DNA of 32,498 bases. It comes from Hyphochytrium catenoides. Lineage: Eukaryota; Sar; Hyphochytriomycetes; Hyphochytriales; Hyphochytriaceae. Positions 19,916 through 30,700 of the stretch are shown in pieces. The stretch spans positions 1 through 32,498 of the forward strand of contig FLMG01001795.1 of NCBI GenBank assembly GCA_900088475.1, read 5' to 3'. Under the pieces are notes generated by a model, which did not search any database, was not told where the DNA came from, and saw only the letters and a program-made list of their open reading frames with translations. How positions within the stretch are numbered: the first letter of the stretch is position 1; every line of letters begins with the position of its first letter. Position numbers and translations under genes: made by a program.

Positions 19916-21732
19916 CTAAAGTTTAGAACGCAAACCTCTTTGCTTCCACTGGTAGGATCCTCCATGGTATTTGAACCCTAATCGCGCTACTAGTTCATCA
20001 CTCTCCCTTGGACCTCGGGTGCCAAACTTATATGGAAGTGGCTGGATCTTTTCTCTCTCAAGCTGGTGCAGCAACGGAGTAAAGATCTTCCAGGCCGCAG
20101 TCAATTCATCCGAGCGCACAAAGGTTGCCTGTTGGCCTCTCAACGTGTCCAGGATGAGCCGGGTATACGCGTCAGGTAAATAATGAGCTTCTTCATATCT
20201 TTCCTTGTAGGTCAGGTCCAGCTCACTTTCTACAGCCTCGGTAGCAAGGCCTGGCTTCTTCACGTTGGTCTTTAGGTAAATCGCCTCGTCCGGTTGAAGA
20301 CGGATGACCAGCTCGTTTCTTGGAAGATCTCTACCTTCAAACATCTCGTATGCAGCTGGAGGAGACTTGAACTGAATCCGAATTTCCCCTTTACGCTCAT
20401 TAAGAGCTTTTCCTGCCTTCAAAATAAATGGAACGCCGCTCCAGCGGGGGTTGTTGATCCACATCACCATCGTAGCAAAAGTAGGGCACAGAGAGCCCTC
20501 TGGCACTGATTTATCATCGAGATACCCCGGATTCTTGCCCTCGTCATCTGCAATGTACTGGCCTATGACCACCTCGTTCAGCTTGATAGGCTGAATGCAG
20601 TTGAGAACCTTCACTTTCTCATCGCGCACGAAGTTGGCATAATTCTCCCCAGCAACACGGACAGGAGCCTCCATCGTCACCAAGGATAGCACCTGTAGAA
20701 GATGGTTCTGGATCACGTCTCTAATGATCCCGTAGTTGTCAAAGTAACCGCCACGACCATAAGTGCCAATGTCCTCTTTGAAAGTTATGGTGACCATTGA
20801 GATGTGCAGACGGCTCCATAGAGGCTCGAAGATCGTGTTGCCGAACCTCATAATCATCAAGTTCTGGACCATTTCTTTGCCTAGATAGTGGTCAATTCGG
20901 AAAATCTGATCCTCGGTGAAAAATGAGGTGATCTGCCGGGATAGCTCCTCGGAGCTCTCCAAATCTCTGCCAAAGGGCTTTTCTACGATGATCCTATTCC
21001 AGCCATGCTGAGACATTGCACTTTTCTTAATGGCTGCACCAACTGTGGCGAAGACGTTGGGAGGAAGTGCAAAGTAAAAGAGCCTGTTGATCTTTGGGCG
21101 GCGGCATTTCTCCTCCATTTTCTGCAGCTCCTCTGACAACTCCCCCATCTTCCCCGCGTCATCATACTGGCCCGAGCGGTAATAGCACAGCTGCAGGAAC
21201 TCCTCTACCATTTCATTCTCACCCTTCAAATGCTTCCTGATGTGCTCTCTAAAGTCCTCATCTGATATATGAGAGCGAGCATAGCCAACGATGATGGTGG
21301 CCCCACGAGGTAGAAAGTCATGAGAATAGAGTGCAAAAAGAGAAGGATAGGTCTTCTTCTTTGCTAGGTCTCCTGATGCACCATAGACGATAATGCTAAT
21401 GGTATCGTCCTCATAGTTGCCACCTGTGGCCCGGAATGACGGTGACTTCTCCATGGCCAGTGAAGAGATGCGAACTAATCGATGATCAAAAAGATATGGA
21501 GCTGGATGTTATGCTTGACAATGGAAGTGATACCTCTCTCCCTCGGCTCTGTTACGTTCCAGTGGAAGTGTTCCAGAGTCTTACTGCTTGAGCTACAAAG
21601 CCCTTGTTCACTTCGGTTCTTATTTGCAGATACCCAGTGAGGAAGATGCAGATGTGCCATCAGCTCAACTTCTCTCTCAGATTCTGCTCGTTCTCTCCGG
21701 ATTATGCTCTTCTCTCCTTCGGGGACAGACAT
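19916..21732 (-). CDS. G6PD: Glucose-6-phosphate 1-dehydrogenase (two exons, 585 aa)
   Basis: It catalyses the NADP-dependent oxidation of glucose 6-phosphate to 6-phosphogluconolactone, the entry step of the oxidative pentose phosphate pathway and a main NADPH source. Exon 2 (21474-19916) holds the whole enzyme: the nucleotide-binding GASGDLA (98-104), EKPFG (231-235) and the active-site signature RIDHYLGKE (259-267). Exon 1 (21732-21534) and a 59-nt intron (GTATCA to TTAG) join in phase and add 73 residues before the internal Met that would give a usual 512-residue enzyme. The extension starts MSVPEGEKSIIRRERAESER, is charged at first, then Ser/His-rich (LCSSSSKTLEHFHW). A second Met (MAHLHLPHW) lies within it. 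Enzyme identity is near certain; the extension rests on splice phase alone. The internal Met has a good context (GCCATGG), so both forms may be made. Confidence 0.93.
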
Positions 21733-22064
21733 CTCACCCCTGATCTGTCTCACGCATAATTATTTCATTGTACACGATCTGTTATATCTCCTCCATCAGT
21801 CTGTCTCTTCACGCCCTTTCTATCTAATGGCGTGATCTTATCAGGAGCGGATCCGCCAAGATTTATAAGAACAGCTCAGAATTTGTCGTAGTAATACATG
21901 GCCTTACTTACACCTACAGCCAAATCATAGTAAAAGCTATAGTAGTACGCGCCTGTCGTGACGTCCCCAACAGTTGTTGTACTTCAGATTTCTCTTCCCC
22001 TCTCACCCCCCAAGAGGAGGAGTAACCTTCAGACTTCAAATCCCGGTAATCAAACTTTGATAAT
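21733..22064. other. Promoter-side region of the G6PD gene
   Basis: This is AT-rich, with an in-frame stop just upstream of the G6PD ATG at 21732. No gene and no recognisable element end were found. The plus-strand frame 21958-22218 starts in sequence belonging to the adjacent retroelement-like segment and is not supported. Confidence 0.45.
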
Positions 22065-22397
22065 CTATAGCTGGTCTGAAACGGACTTCGGATCTTTGGA
22101 TCTTTTGGAGATGAAGTTCCTGCCAGCAGATCCTCCTACCGATGACAGGAAGCTTCGTGCTCTGACCAGAAGAGTCTCCATCGCCATCTTCATCGGCCGG
22201 TCGTCCTTCGGTAGATAGGAATGCCTTCTCACGAGGTTGTGATTATGGCGTAGATGTGCCTGGCTCCTTGTTAAAGGGCCATCTCTGCTAGGCAGCTCAG
22301 CTCTGTCCTCAGAGTCATCATCAGATGAGACGTTTTCGTTCTCAGAGAAATCGTCTGCATTAGGTGCTTCACGATTGTTGTCAGTAAGTGAACTCAT
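22065..22397 (-). pseudogene. Acidic Ser-rich ORF, probably an inverted piece of the copia linker (110 aa)
   Basis: An ATG-started minus frame encodes an acidic, Ser/Asp-rich stretch (FSENENVSSDDDSEDRAE) followed by a basic segment (RSQAHLRHNHNLVRRHSYL). This composition is typical of the variable linker between integrase and reverse transcriptase in copia polyproteins. The minus-strand sequence at 22225-22205 (GAAGGCATTCCTAT) resembles the plus-strand start of the neighbouring remnant at 22396-22410 (GAAGACATTCCTAT), suggesting the linker end was duplicated and inverted. A small independent gene cannot be excluded. Confidence 0.4.
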
Positions 22398-23990
22398 TAG
22401 AAGACATTCCTATCCTGTCAGAACCAAAAACTATAAAGGAAGCGCTCAGTCGTCCTGATGTAGTTGCTTTGAAACAGGCCAGGAAGAAGAAGAAATGGCA
22501 GCCATGGAAAGACTTGCAGTGTGGCGGTTAGTGGAACCACCTTCTGGTCGTCAAGCTACGGTTGGAGCCAGATGGATATTCAAGGTAGAACTGAAGAGTG
22601 ATGGGTCAGTGGAGCGGTACAAAGCGCGTTTGCTCGCTAGGTCTTTCACCCAAAGTATACGAACTCCACTATCATGAGACCTTCGCTCCGGTTATTCAAT
22701 ATGACTCCCTCCGTATTCTCCTCGCTTTAGCTGCCAGCGTGGACCTCGAAGCTATACAGATGGGCGTGTAATAAATGGCGAGCTGGAAAAGGAGATATAC
22801 ATGATGCAGCCGGCTGGCTATTCGGATTCTGGAGATCGAAAAGTTTGTCATCTTAGAAAGAGCCTCTATGGGTTGTAAAGCAAAGCCCGAGGCAGTGGAC
22901 GAATAAGCAACTCGACAACTTGTCGAAGAATCAAGGATTGTCGCCAACAACCTTTGACCCCAGCGTCTATCTGAAGAAGATGGCATTCAGCAGCGCTTAT
23001 CGTAGCTGTCTCGTCCAAGTCAAGGCTCTAAAGAAGGAGCTCCAACGCAATTTTGAGATAAAGAACGGAAAAGGTCATTTACTTATCTCAGGTCAGGTAC
23101 GTGCAAGAAGTGCTGGACCGGTTCAAATGCAAGACTGTCACTCGGCACAGAGAAATGTGTGAAGGTGGACTGAAGTTGCCCAAACTCACCGAACAATTAG
23201 AAGCTGATAAAGCCTTCCCCTACTACTGAGAAGCACTTGGTTCCCTCATGTACTTGATGATAGCTGGCCGTCCTGACCATGACATTCGTCATGCATTATT
23301 AGCATGCTCTCACAACATAGACGCAGTTTATGGGCAGGCTCATTGAGCAGCCGTAAGTAAAGAGAGTACTACGGTACATCAAAAGGAACCAACAACAAGG
23401 ATTACGAGCTTCGGCTAGGAGGACGTTGTGATGAGGAAACGTTAACTTTAGAAGCACATGCTGATGCTGATTGGGCTAACTTTACCACTACGCGAAGATT
23501 CAGTTCCGGTTATTTGTGCTCTCTTGGGCTTGGTGATGATGTTCAGTGGCGCTCAAAGAAGCAGCTTCTCATGACTCTTTCTACAAATGGGGAATGCGTG
23601 GCACTTACCACTCTCCACCACCAATTATTAGCCCTTCGTCGTCAACTGCTGGAAGAGCTTGGCTTCAGACAATTGAGCCCAACAACGATCAGACAGGACA
23701 ATCAGTCGGTGTCCTGCAGCACGCTATGCTCGCGGACAGACATTCCACCTGCAAGATCTAAGTTTGTTGATGTTCTATACTTTAGCGTGAGAGGAAAGTC
23801 AGAGCCAACGACGTTTGCTTGCGATTTGGCCAACTGGAGACATGATGGTGGCAGGCATTCTGACCAAGGCCCTTTCCCGTGATGCTTTCGTTTAGCTGCG
23901 AGAAGGTCTGAGCATTATTCTTCCGCCTCCAATTGATCAAAGGCTCCTTACGACTCAGCAGATAACCCTCGTGAGACTCAGGGGGAGTTA
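22392..23990 (+). pseudogene. Decayed copia reverse transcriptase and RNase H region
   Basis: The frame starts with LEDIPILSEPKTIKEAL, then MAAMERLAVWRLVEPP, GARWIFKVELKSDGSVERYK, HETFAPVI and EIYMMQPAGY, the usual order of copia reverse transcriptase. RNase H-type blocks follow: ADADWAN, QWRSKKQ, ECVALTTLHHQLLALRRQL and IRQDNQS. The frame is interrupted by several stops (for example after IQMGV near 22770 and at the KSLYGL block near 22877) and by frameshifts. The YVDD-type catalytic motif expected after the PSVYLKK block (near 22980) is not seen; the sequence jumps to ALKKELQRNFEIKN. It is therefore dead. Confidence 0.85.
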
Positions 23991-24000
23991 GTGTGGGACA

Positions 24001-24398
24001 TGTAGGACTCTCACACTTGGGCTACAAGGACGGATGGGGCAAGCTTACAGGCATGGACTGGCAGCTAGCATAGGTCTCACAAGACCTATACCACAAAGCC
24101 TTTCGTATGTCCACACCTGGCACCAACTTCACGTGCCTCAGAGGCATTGCAGGCCAGTCGGAGGTGGACAGACATGACCACATTCGTCTACCTTCTCTCT
24201 TCTCCTTCTTCACCTGCGTGGTTCTACCATCATATTCCTCCTACTCATAACCCTCTATTAGGGAGTAGGTACCATGACGGAGTAGGATTCTTCAGGAATG
24301 GTGAAGATACCATTATTCTTCTTCACTGCTCACTCTACTACGTTCAATGATCACCGCTCACTCTACGATGCTCAGGACATCAACATTTGTGTCCTACA
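24001..24398 (+). repeat. Probable 3' LTR of the copia remnant
   Basis: The segment begins TGTAGGAC and ends GTCCTACA, a perfect 8-bp inverted pair with TG and CA ends. It starts 13 bases after a GGGGGAG tract that could be the polypurine tract. An alternative start is TGTGGGAC at 23992. No second copy of the LTR was seen, so the left LTR is lost or outside the window. Confidence 0.65.
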
Positions 24399-24496
24399 AA
24401 CCTTAGGAAGATAATCTACTCATTAGCAAGAACGTTCGCTTACTCCTCTGTGCACTCGCTTCGTAAGAACCTTACCGTTCTGACACGATGTAGGGA

Positions 24497-24757
24497 TCAG
24501 GAGAGTAGAATATCCATTGTATCAAACAGATTGTGGGGTACTTCCGTGAACAATCCACCGTTTGCATCATGCCAGACCAGGAAGAGAAGTCCGCAATAAA
24601 GGCAGTGCGATGAAGGAGCGAAAGCGGTCGCAGGCTTGACAAAATATTCAGCTCTGGGTCGTTCAGCCGCCACTGAGTTCTTGCATTCTCTTCTACGCTT
24701 CCGCATGCTTGTCACACTACTGTCTGCCGCATGCCGACGCCATTTTTGCTCTAACAT
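24497..24757 (-). CDS. Candidate ORF, 86 aa, unknown
   Basis: An ATG at 24757 opens MLEQKWRRHAADSSVTSMRK and continues through a basic segment to a hydrophobic patch with a CxxC pair (SHCLYCGLLFLVW), then VPHNLFDTMDILLS and a stop. Composition is protein-like rather than low-complexity. It lies just beyond the LTR, so it could be part of an older mobile element. No family recognised. Confidence 0.25.
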   Translation of the reverse strand: MLEQKWRRHAADSSVTSMRKRRRECKNSVAAERPRAEYFVKPATAFAPSSHCLYCGLLFLVWHDANGGLFTEVPHNLFDTMDILLS

Positions 24758-24903
24758 CTTGTTGAACAGCAAATAACAACCTGTGAAGTTGCTCCTTGCT
24801 CCTACATCGATTCTACGTATTCCGACTGTCCTGATGGTGCCGATTAGCTGCTGCTGAGATCTTACTTTTTTACCTTGTTGAATTGAGGTAAGACATAAGA
24901 TTC

Positions 24904-25341
24904 ATGATGGTGGATGAGAAGAACAAGAAGAAGGTGCAGCAGCAGAAGAGTCTGTTCCAGAGTGGGGAAGTAGCAGGTATGGCAACAACTAGTGAGCCAC
25001 ACAACATCTGCCGTCGGTCCCGATCGGCCTCCGGTCATACGTACTCCATCATCACTTGCCAGCAGCAGCAGTCCTACGCTAACACTACAACCAAGAGAAG
25101 ACGAGCAGATATCATTGTGAGCAACCGTTGCTTGTTGCTGCGTGCTGCCAGAAGTAGAAGTAGAAGTAGGAGGAGAGGAGGCGAGCGAGTTGTTGTTCTG
25201 TCCGCCCAGGAAGGCAGCAGCACTTCTCCTGTCAGAAGAGGGTATCGGTCTATCTCCGACTGCCAGAAGAAGCGAATAATGCTGCAACGCTATATACAAT
25301 GCGACATGTTAGTTCTCATATCCTCTTCCGTTGGTGGATAA
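24904..25341 (+). CDS. Candidate basic ORF, 145 aa, opposite an equally long minus frame
   Basis: A tandem ATG at 24904 opens a Lys/Gln-rich start (MMVDEKNKKKVQQQK), a central Cys/Ser/Thr segment and an Arg-Ser run (ARSRSRSRRRGGER) before the stop. The minus strand is open for the same length (25299-24862) but starts only at TTG and is Ser/Leu-rich. Triplet repeats (CAG, GAAGTA) could keep both frames open by chance. There is no domain and low confidence. Confidence 0.22.
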   Translation: MMVDEKNKKKVQQQKSLFQSGEVAGMATTSEPHNICRRSRSASGHTYSIITCQQQQSYANTTTKRRRADIIVSNRCLLLRAARSRSRSRRRGGERVVVLSAQEGSSTSPVRRGYRSISDCQKKRIMLQRYIQCDMLVLISSSVGG

Positions 25342-27755
25342 AAATACTAGGGATGGAGCTCATCTTCTGACGTCGCAGTAGTGCGCCACCGGTAATAAGG
25401 AGACTTTCTTCCGCCATAGAACTGAATAATAAAGGCGCCAACCGTACCAACAACAGACTTGTGATGGTTAGAAAAGGACCCATTCTCCCTTCTTTCTCAT
25501 CCTGACTTAGGTAAGACGAACGGAGACTCTCATCACCAAGCAAGGTCGTCGCCTTCTACTTTATCTTGGTATTGTAAGGGTGTGTTGTTACCTGTGGGTA
25601 GTGGTGTTAGTTGGAAGCTGCTGGACTGCACACTGGCCACTTGGCTTCATCTAAGAATCAGCAGCATGGTACACCTTATTTACACTCTGAAGAGGTGAAA
25701 GAAGAAGCTCTGGGTCTGAGCTACTTCCTAGTGACCGCTGGTTATCAAGAACCACCACAGACGTCTTATATAAGAACCCTTCTGCTGTACTCCAGCAGCA
25801 GCAGCACTCGTACAAGATTTACCGTGTGAGCTTACCACCATATGTTGATGGCTCACTACTGATACCATTGCCGACAAGCAAGAAACACCATGGTGGTGGT
25901 TCACTCCCAACCTGTCCGAAAGTTCTGCATGCTCTGTTCCTGCTGTTGAGGAAGACCCGACACAACTTCTTGGTTGGTCGCTTGGAAGCACCCTAATATT
26001 ATGAAGAAGAAGGAGGGCCTTTACATCCTTTCGTTCGTTAAAGATGGTGGAGAGAGACGTGATGGGATGATGGGATTCTGTTGTCATCCTTTTTCCTCGC
26101 TATGGAAAGGCCTGTATACTCTGTGTATGTTGACTGAGGTGATGGGGCGAAATGTAACGGACGGAGAAGCTGTTGAATGATGAGGAGAAGGCTAGGTGGT
26201 AGTAGAAGAGAAAATCTTACTGATAATAGAAAGGGAAGAAGGGAACTGCAGCATGTCCTCCTCCCTCCGTCCAGGGTCACACTGACCAGGTTCTTCTACC
26301 AGCTGCGGGCATGTTCCCTGCGTTGGTTGGCCCCGTCTCTTCTCTCCTTTTTTCCTTCTCCCTTCCCTGCCGTTTATTTCTTGTTCTCTCCACTATTCAA
26401 GCTAGCGCCATGATCGTGGTGATGAGCTAGTCGTAGCAAACCTGGTCACCATCTCTTCTGCTAGTTGGTAAAGGGGAGTGTAGACAGGGAGATTGGAAGA
26501 CAGTACCAGTGATGATGAGGTGGTTGCTGGCAGGAGGAAGGTGAGAAGAAGGGGGAGAAAGGGAGAAACAAGGAGCCCTGGTCCAAATATATTTGATGAG
26601 GAGATGGGAGGAAACGAATGTGGAATGGCGTCTGCTACGTCTGTTTCAGAGACTGAGCAGTCCGCCACATCTAGATGAATCCAAACAAATAAGCGACTCT
26701 GTCACATCATCTAGCACGCGCACAATGGTGGTCAAGGACTTGCAGACTACCTATCATCAAGGAGGAGGAGAAACGGTTATCCTCCTCTTGGGCCATGGAA
26801 GAAGGATGCAATAATAGTAACGACCGCATTGATCTTTACCTCCTTCTCCCTTCTCATGACTCCTCCTTCCTCTTAGATGCACTATTACCGTCTAAGATTC
26901 TTCTCGTGGTAGTGTCGATTAACTCATCATCATCTAGGAACAACCCATCACTACAGGCTAGTGAGTTAGACCTTAATAACGGATGCAAGGAGCATGCTAC
27001 TCGGACCCGCTTGCACGGTACCGGCGGGGTTGAAAGCTCGTAGCTTAGCTCGCAGAGCCTTCGTCCTGATGAATGACCTATAGATGGACAGGCGCATCGG
27101 TTATCCTGGATTTATTGACCTGCCCGCAGCATCGCCACTACTTCTTATGTAAGATTGATGTCCATCAAAGCTGCCCTGCGCAACCCACCAAGGAAAAGTA
27201 TGATCATCAGCAACCAGTCGGTATCTTTCACCTGGCAGTGTTCGGAATTCTGTCCGTTGAACCGGCCGTGCCTCGTCCTACTCATCTCCTCTCTGTCCGG
27301 GAGGTCCAACAGCAGCAGTAACGCCAGCTAGTAGATACTTGGCTGCTGAGAAGCTTAGGCCATCATGGATCATTTGAACAGTCCCATATAGGTACCCAAA
27401 CAGCACTGCACCGGCTTGTCTTAGTTAGCTCTCAGCGGAAGGGCTCCCCATCATCATCAGCAACGAGCTCTTGTTTCCTTAGAGGCAAAGCTTCACCATC
27501 GTTCTTCTCCTGGTTCTCCTCTACTCTCGAGTTCCTCCAAAATATATACCCTACGTTGAGAACGGTGCTAAAGTCCAGAGACAAGGGGAAGCCGCAACGG
27601 GTTGCGAAAGACTCAGTTCTCCTTTTTCCAGCCGGGCGAGCCCACTCAACTTTGGTCTCTGCATTGACTTATCCTTGCAAGCGCTGCCGCCGAACAGTGT
27701 AGCAGCTGGACAACCAGCAGTACTCTACTACAGACGTTGTTAAGAGGGTGCTAAG
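25342..27755. other. 2.4 kb repetitive intergenic region upstream of the PLAC8-NHL gene
   Basis: Rich in CATCAT, AGCAGC and GAAGAAG triplets on both strands. Frames at 26177-26413 (ATG, basic start), 26493-26678 (plus, acidic and basic, VVAGRRKVRRRGRKGE) and 27073-27321 look partly protein-like but could not be joined. The last few hundred bases should hold the promoter and leader of the gene at 27756; the ATG there has a favourable AAGATGG context. Confidence 0.4.
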
Positions 27756-30700
27756 ATGGCCAGAGAAGAGAGTCAGACGACCATGGGAGGTTTAACGCCA
27801 CCCGAGAACTTGTTGCCCGGACTACCTAGGCCCAGTCCAAGCGCTTCAGGACCAACTACCGCTGCTGAGGAACCAAGACTACCATCGCCCGGTTCCTCGC
27901 CTCCTCGACAACTTTATCATCCTCATCCTCCACCACCCGGACTCCAAACTCCCTACCACCCTCCGCCATGGTCAACCCCTCACCACTTGCCTCCACTTGT
28001 GCTAATGAGTGCCTCGCCGACCGCTAATCATCAACTTCAACCGGCTGTGGTTATGATGATGACTCCTCAGCAGCTGACTTCCCAGCATCTTCCTTCTCAA
28101 TTTCTGCCAGGTGTGAGTCAGCAGTTACCCCCGGCTTACTATATGGCGGCTCCTTACAACTACCAGCTTCAGCAAGAAGGTGCAGGAACAGTCCATGAGG
28201 AACCTCCTAAACAGCCGCCGAACACGCCGCAGCAACGTCTGACAGTAATCACAGCCTCCCCATCTCCGCACCCCGTTGGGTCTCCACCGGAGACAAACGT
28301 CGGTCTGAGCCATCATGCCTTTGGTACAATCCAAACTCTTCTCTATCCTCGCCATGCCGATTGGCGCCACAGTCTATATGACTGCTTCTCCGATGACGGT
28401 ACACTTTGTGCAGTTAGCTGTCTTTGTCCTGGCTGGCTCTTTGGGCAAATCTGTGCAAGATTGGGTTTGATCAACCTCTTTGCTGGTGTAGCTCTCTATT
28501 GCGTCGTTGCTTCGATACAGATTGTCGGCATCGCCCTCAGCTGCAGCCCAAACGAGTACTCCTACTCTTTTGAGGCACACAGCTACGGAAGTAGTAACAC
28601 TTACAAGCACAGAGTGGCGACGCCTGTCTTGTCTGACGCGCAGTTGTCAGGATATGTTCTCCTGCCTATCGGTAGCATTCTCTACGTCTTTATATTAGCC
28701 CTTCTGCGTCATCGGCTACGAGTGACCCTTCAGCTTTCCGGCAGCATCGGCGAGGACTGCATTACAGCTGCCTTCTGTGGGTTCTGTGCTATGGTTCAGA
28801 TGGGCAAGGAGGTGGACGCTGCATCGTATCTATGCAGCACCACTCCACCGCTTCTCAAAGCAGCAACTGCTAATAAGAATACGGCTTATTCTCCTTCTTC
28901 CCCTCCTCCAGTCTTGAGGCCTATCACTACCGAGCAACAACAACCAGAAGCTTCGGCTGTTGGGCCGCCTAATACCGTTGTTTCAGACACTGGCGCGGTT
29001 CCTGCTCTGGCTACGTCTCAAGTTGGCCAAGAGGGAGCGGCTCCAGAATGTCAAGCCGATCCACCTGCTTACCAGAGTCAAACTGGGGACTGGAATATAG
29101 GCTTGTTCGATTGCTGCCAGAGGCCCAAGGTCTGTGTAATGGGTACATGTTGCCTTTGCCTGTCATACACCCAGATCTCTGCCAGGGCAGGGGCGATGAC
29201 GGTTCTTCCTGCCTTCGTTCTCTCAACGCTACCCTTTATGCTGACCGTCATTGGGTGCACACTTTCCATTTCCGGCCCCTTTCAGACCACCTATAACTAT
29301 TACGTTGACGGCGCTGTGGTTGCCACTTGGCAGCCTGACTTCCATCGCTACGAGGCGTTTATCATAGCTGGTCCTTGCATAGTCGTCACGGCTGCATTGC
29401 TATCTTTAATACTACTGACCGTACTCCGCGGCAGAGTGAGGGAGAAGTTCAAGATTCAGGGCAACCGTTGCTCAGATTGCTGCTCCGTCGCGTGGTGTTG
29501 CCCTTGTGCAGTCACCCAGATGGGTATCGAGGTAGGCATGTATGACAAGTTCAGCTGTTGGACTCTGGCACCACTGCCAACTACGAATAGTGTTGGTTCT
29601 TCCTTGCATCCTGCTCCTACGGGTGGTCACTATAAAGCAAAGAAAGTAGTAGAAGCTCCTACACCGGAGCAGGTGGAAGCAACTCACGAGTTAAGAAAGA
29701 AGCACTTCTACATCGGTGCAGGACTTTGGACGTCACTTGTTATCTTGGCGATAGGATTGGCCCTGGGCTTTGGGATCAGAGCACCCAGTCTTTTCAGCTT
29801 TGGAAGCGGACCTGTCGTCACTTCCATAGCTGGCTCCCCATGGTACCGCTCAGAACCGATAATCCAGGATGGCACCACATACCGAGCAGCTTTTTACGAG
29901 CCACTTCGCGTCGCTGTCAACAGCGCAGGAACCATTTATGTGGTAGACGCTTCAGCAGATACGACTTCCTTCGACTCTCATCATCATGACCAGGACCATC
30001 CCACTCCTGGTCATATAAGTGCGCTTGCTGCCACCAATAGCAAGGCTGCTAGCTCCATCAACACCACGATGACGATGGAAGCAGACTCTTCTCAGTATTA
30101 CGCTGTGCTACGGAAGGTCACTCCAGCGGGTAAAGTGTCAACTGTTCCGCTAAGCTTTAAGGGCGACAGCTCCTACTTTGTCAGATATAATAGCTCAAAT
30201 CAGATTGGCGTTGGTCCCTTCAGCAGCGGCGGGTTCTTCGTTGACACAGACGACAGCATCTACATGGCAGATCAAGAAAATGACCGCATCTGTCGAATCT
30301 TTCCCAATGGCTCCGTGGTTGTCGTTGCTGGCCGCCAAAGGAGCACCACGTATTACTCAAGATTGGGTCATAGCCTGGAAGAGCTTGATGAGGCAACGTT
30401 CCGCTCTCCTCGTGGCCTAGCACGCGATAGAGCAGGGAACATCTACGTGGCAGACGCGTATAATCACCGCATTCGTAAAATCTCGTTTGCAGGCAAAGGC
30501 AGTGTCACGACGATTGCTGGTGATGGTTATCCAGGTTCCTCAGACGGGATGGGCGCCTCGGCCTCCTTTTATATTCCTATGGGCATTGCAGTGGGTCCTG
30601 ATGACGCGGTCTATGTAGCGGACTGGGGGAATTATAAGATAAGGAAGGTCGCACCTAATGGCACGGTCTCAACTATCGCTGGGCAGGGTCACGAAGGCTA

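Larger units (their letters stand above)
22392..24398 (+). mobile_element. Truncated Ty1/copia LTR retrotransposon remnant
   Basis: Broken reverse transcriptase and RNase H coding sequence (22392-23990) is followed by a purine-rich tract (GGGGGAG, about 23981-23987) and a 398-bp LTR-like sequence. The gag, protease and most of the integrase are absent, and no 5' LTR was found in the window. The 5' end is bounded by an apparently inverted fragment. Confidence 0.85.

Noticed and set aside
24862-25299. Minus-strand 145-codon frame
   Set aside because: It starts only at TTG and is a low-complexity Ser/Leu string kept open by triplet repeats on the other strand.
27000-27060. Possible tRNA-like GC-rich stretch
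   Set aside because: No B-box (GGTTCGANNCC) or cloverleaf could be built here; no tRNA or rRNA gene was recognised anywhere in the window.
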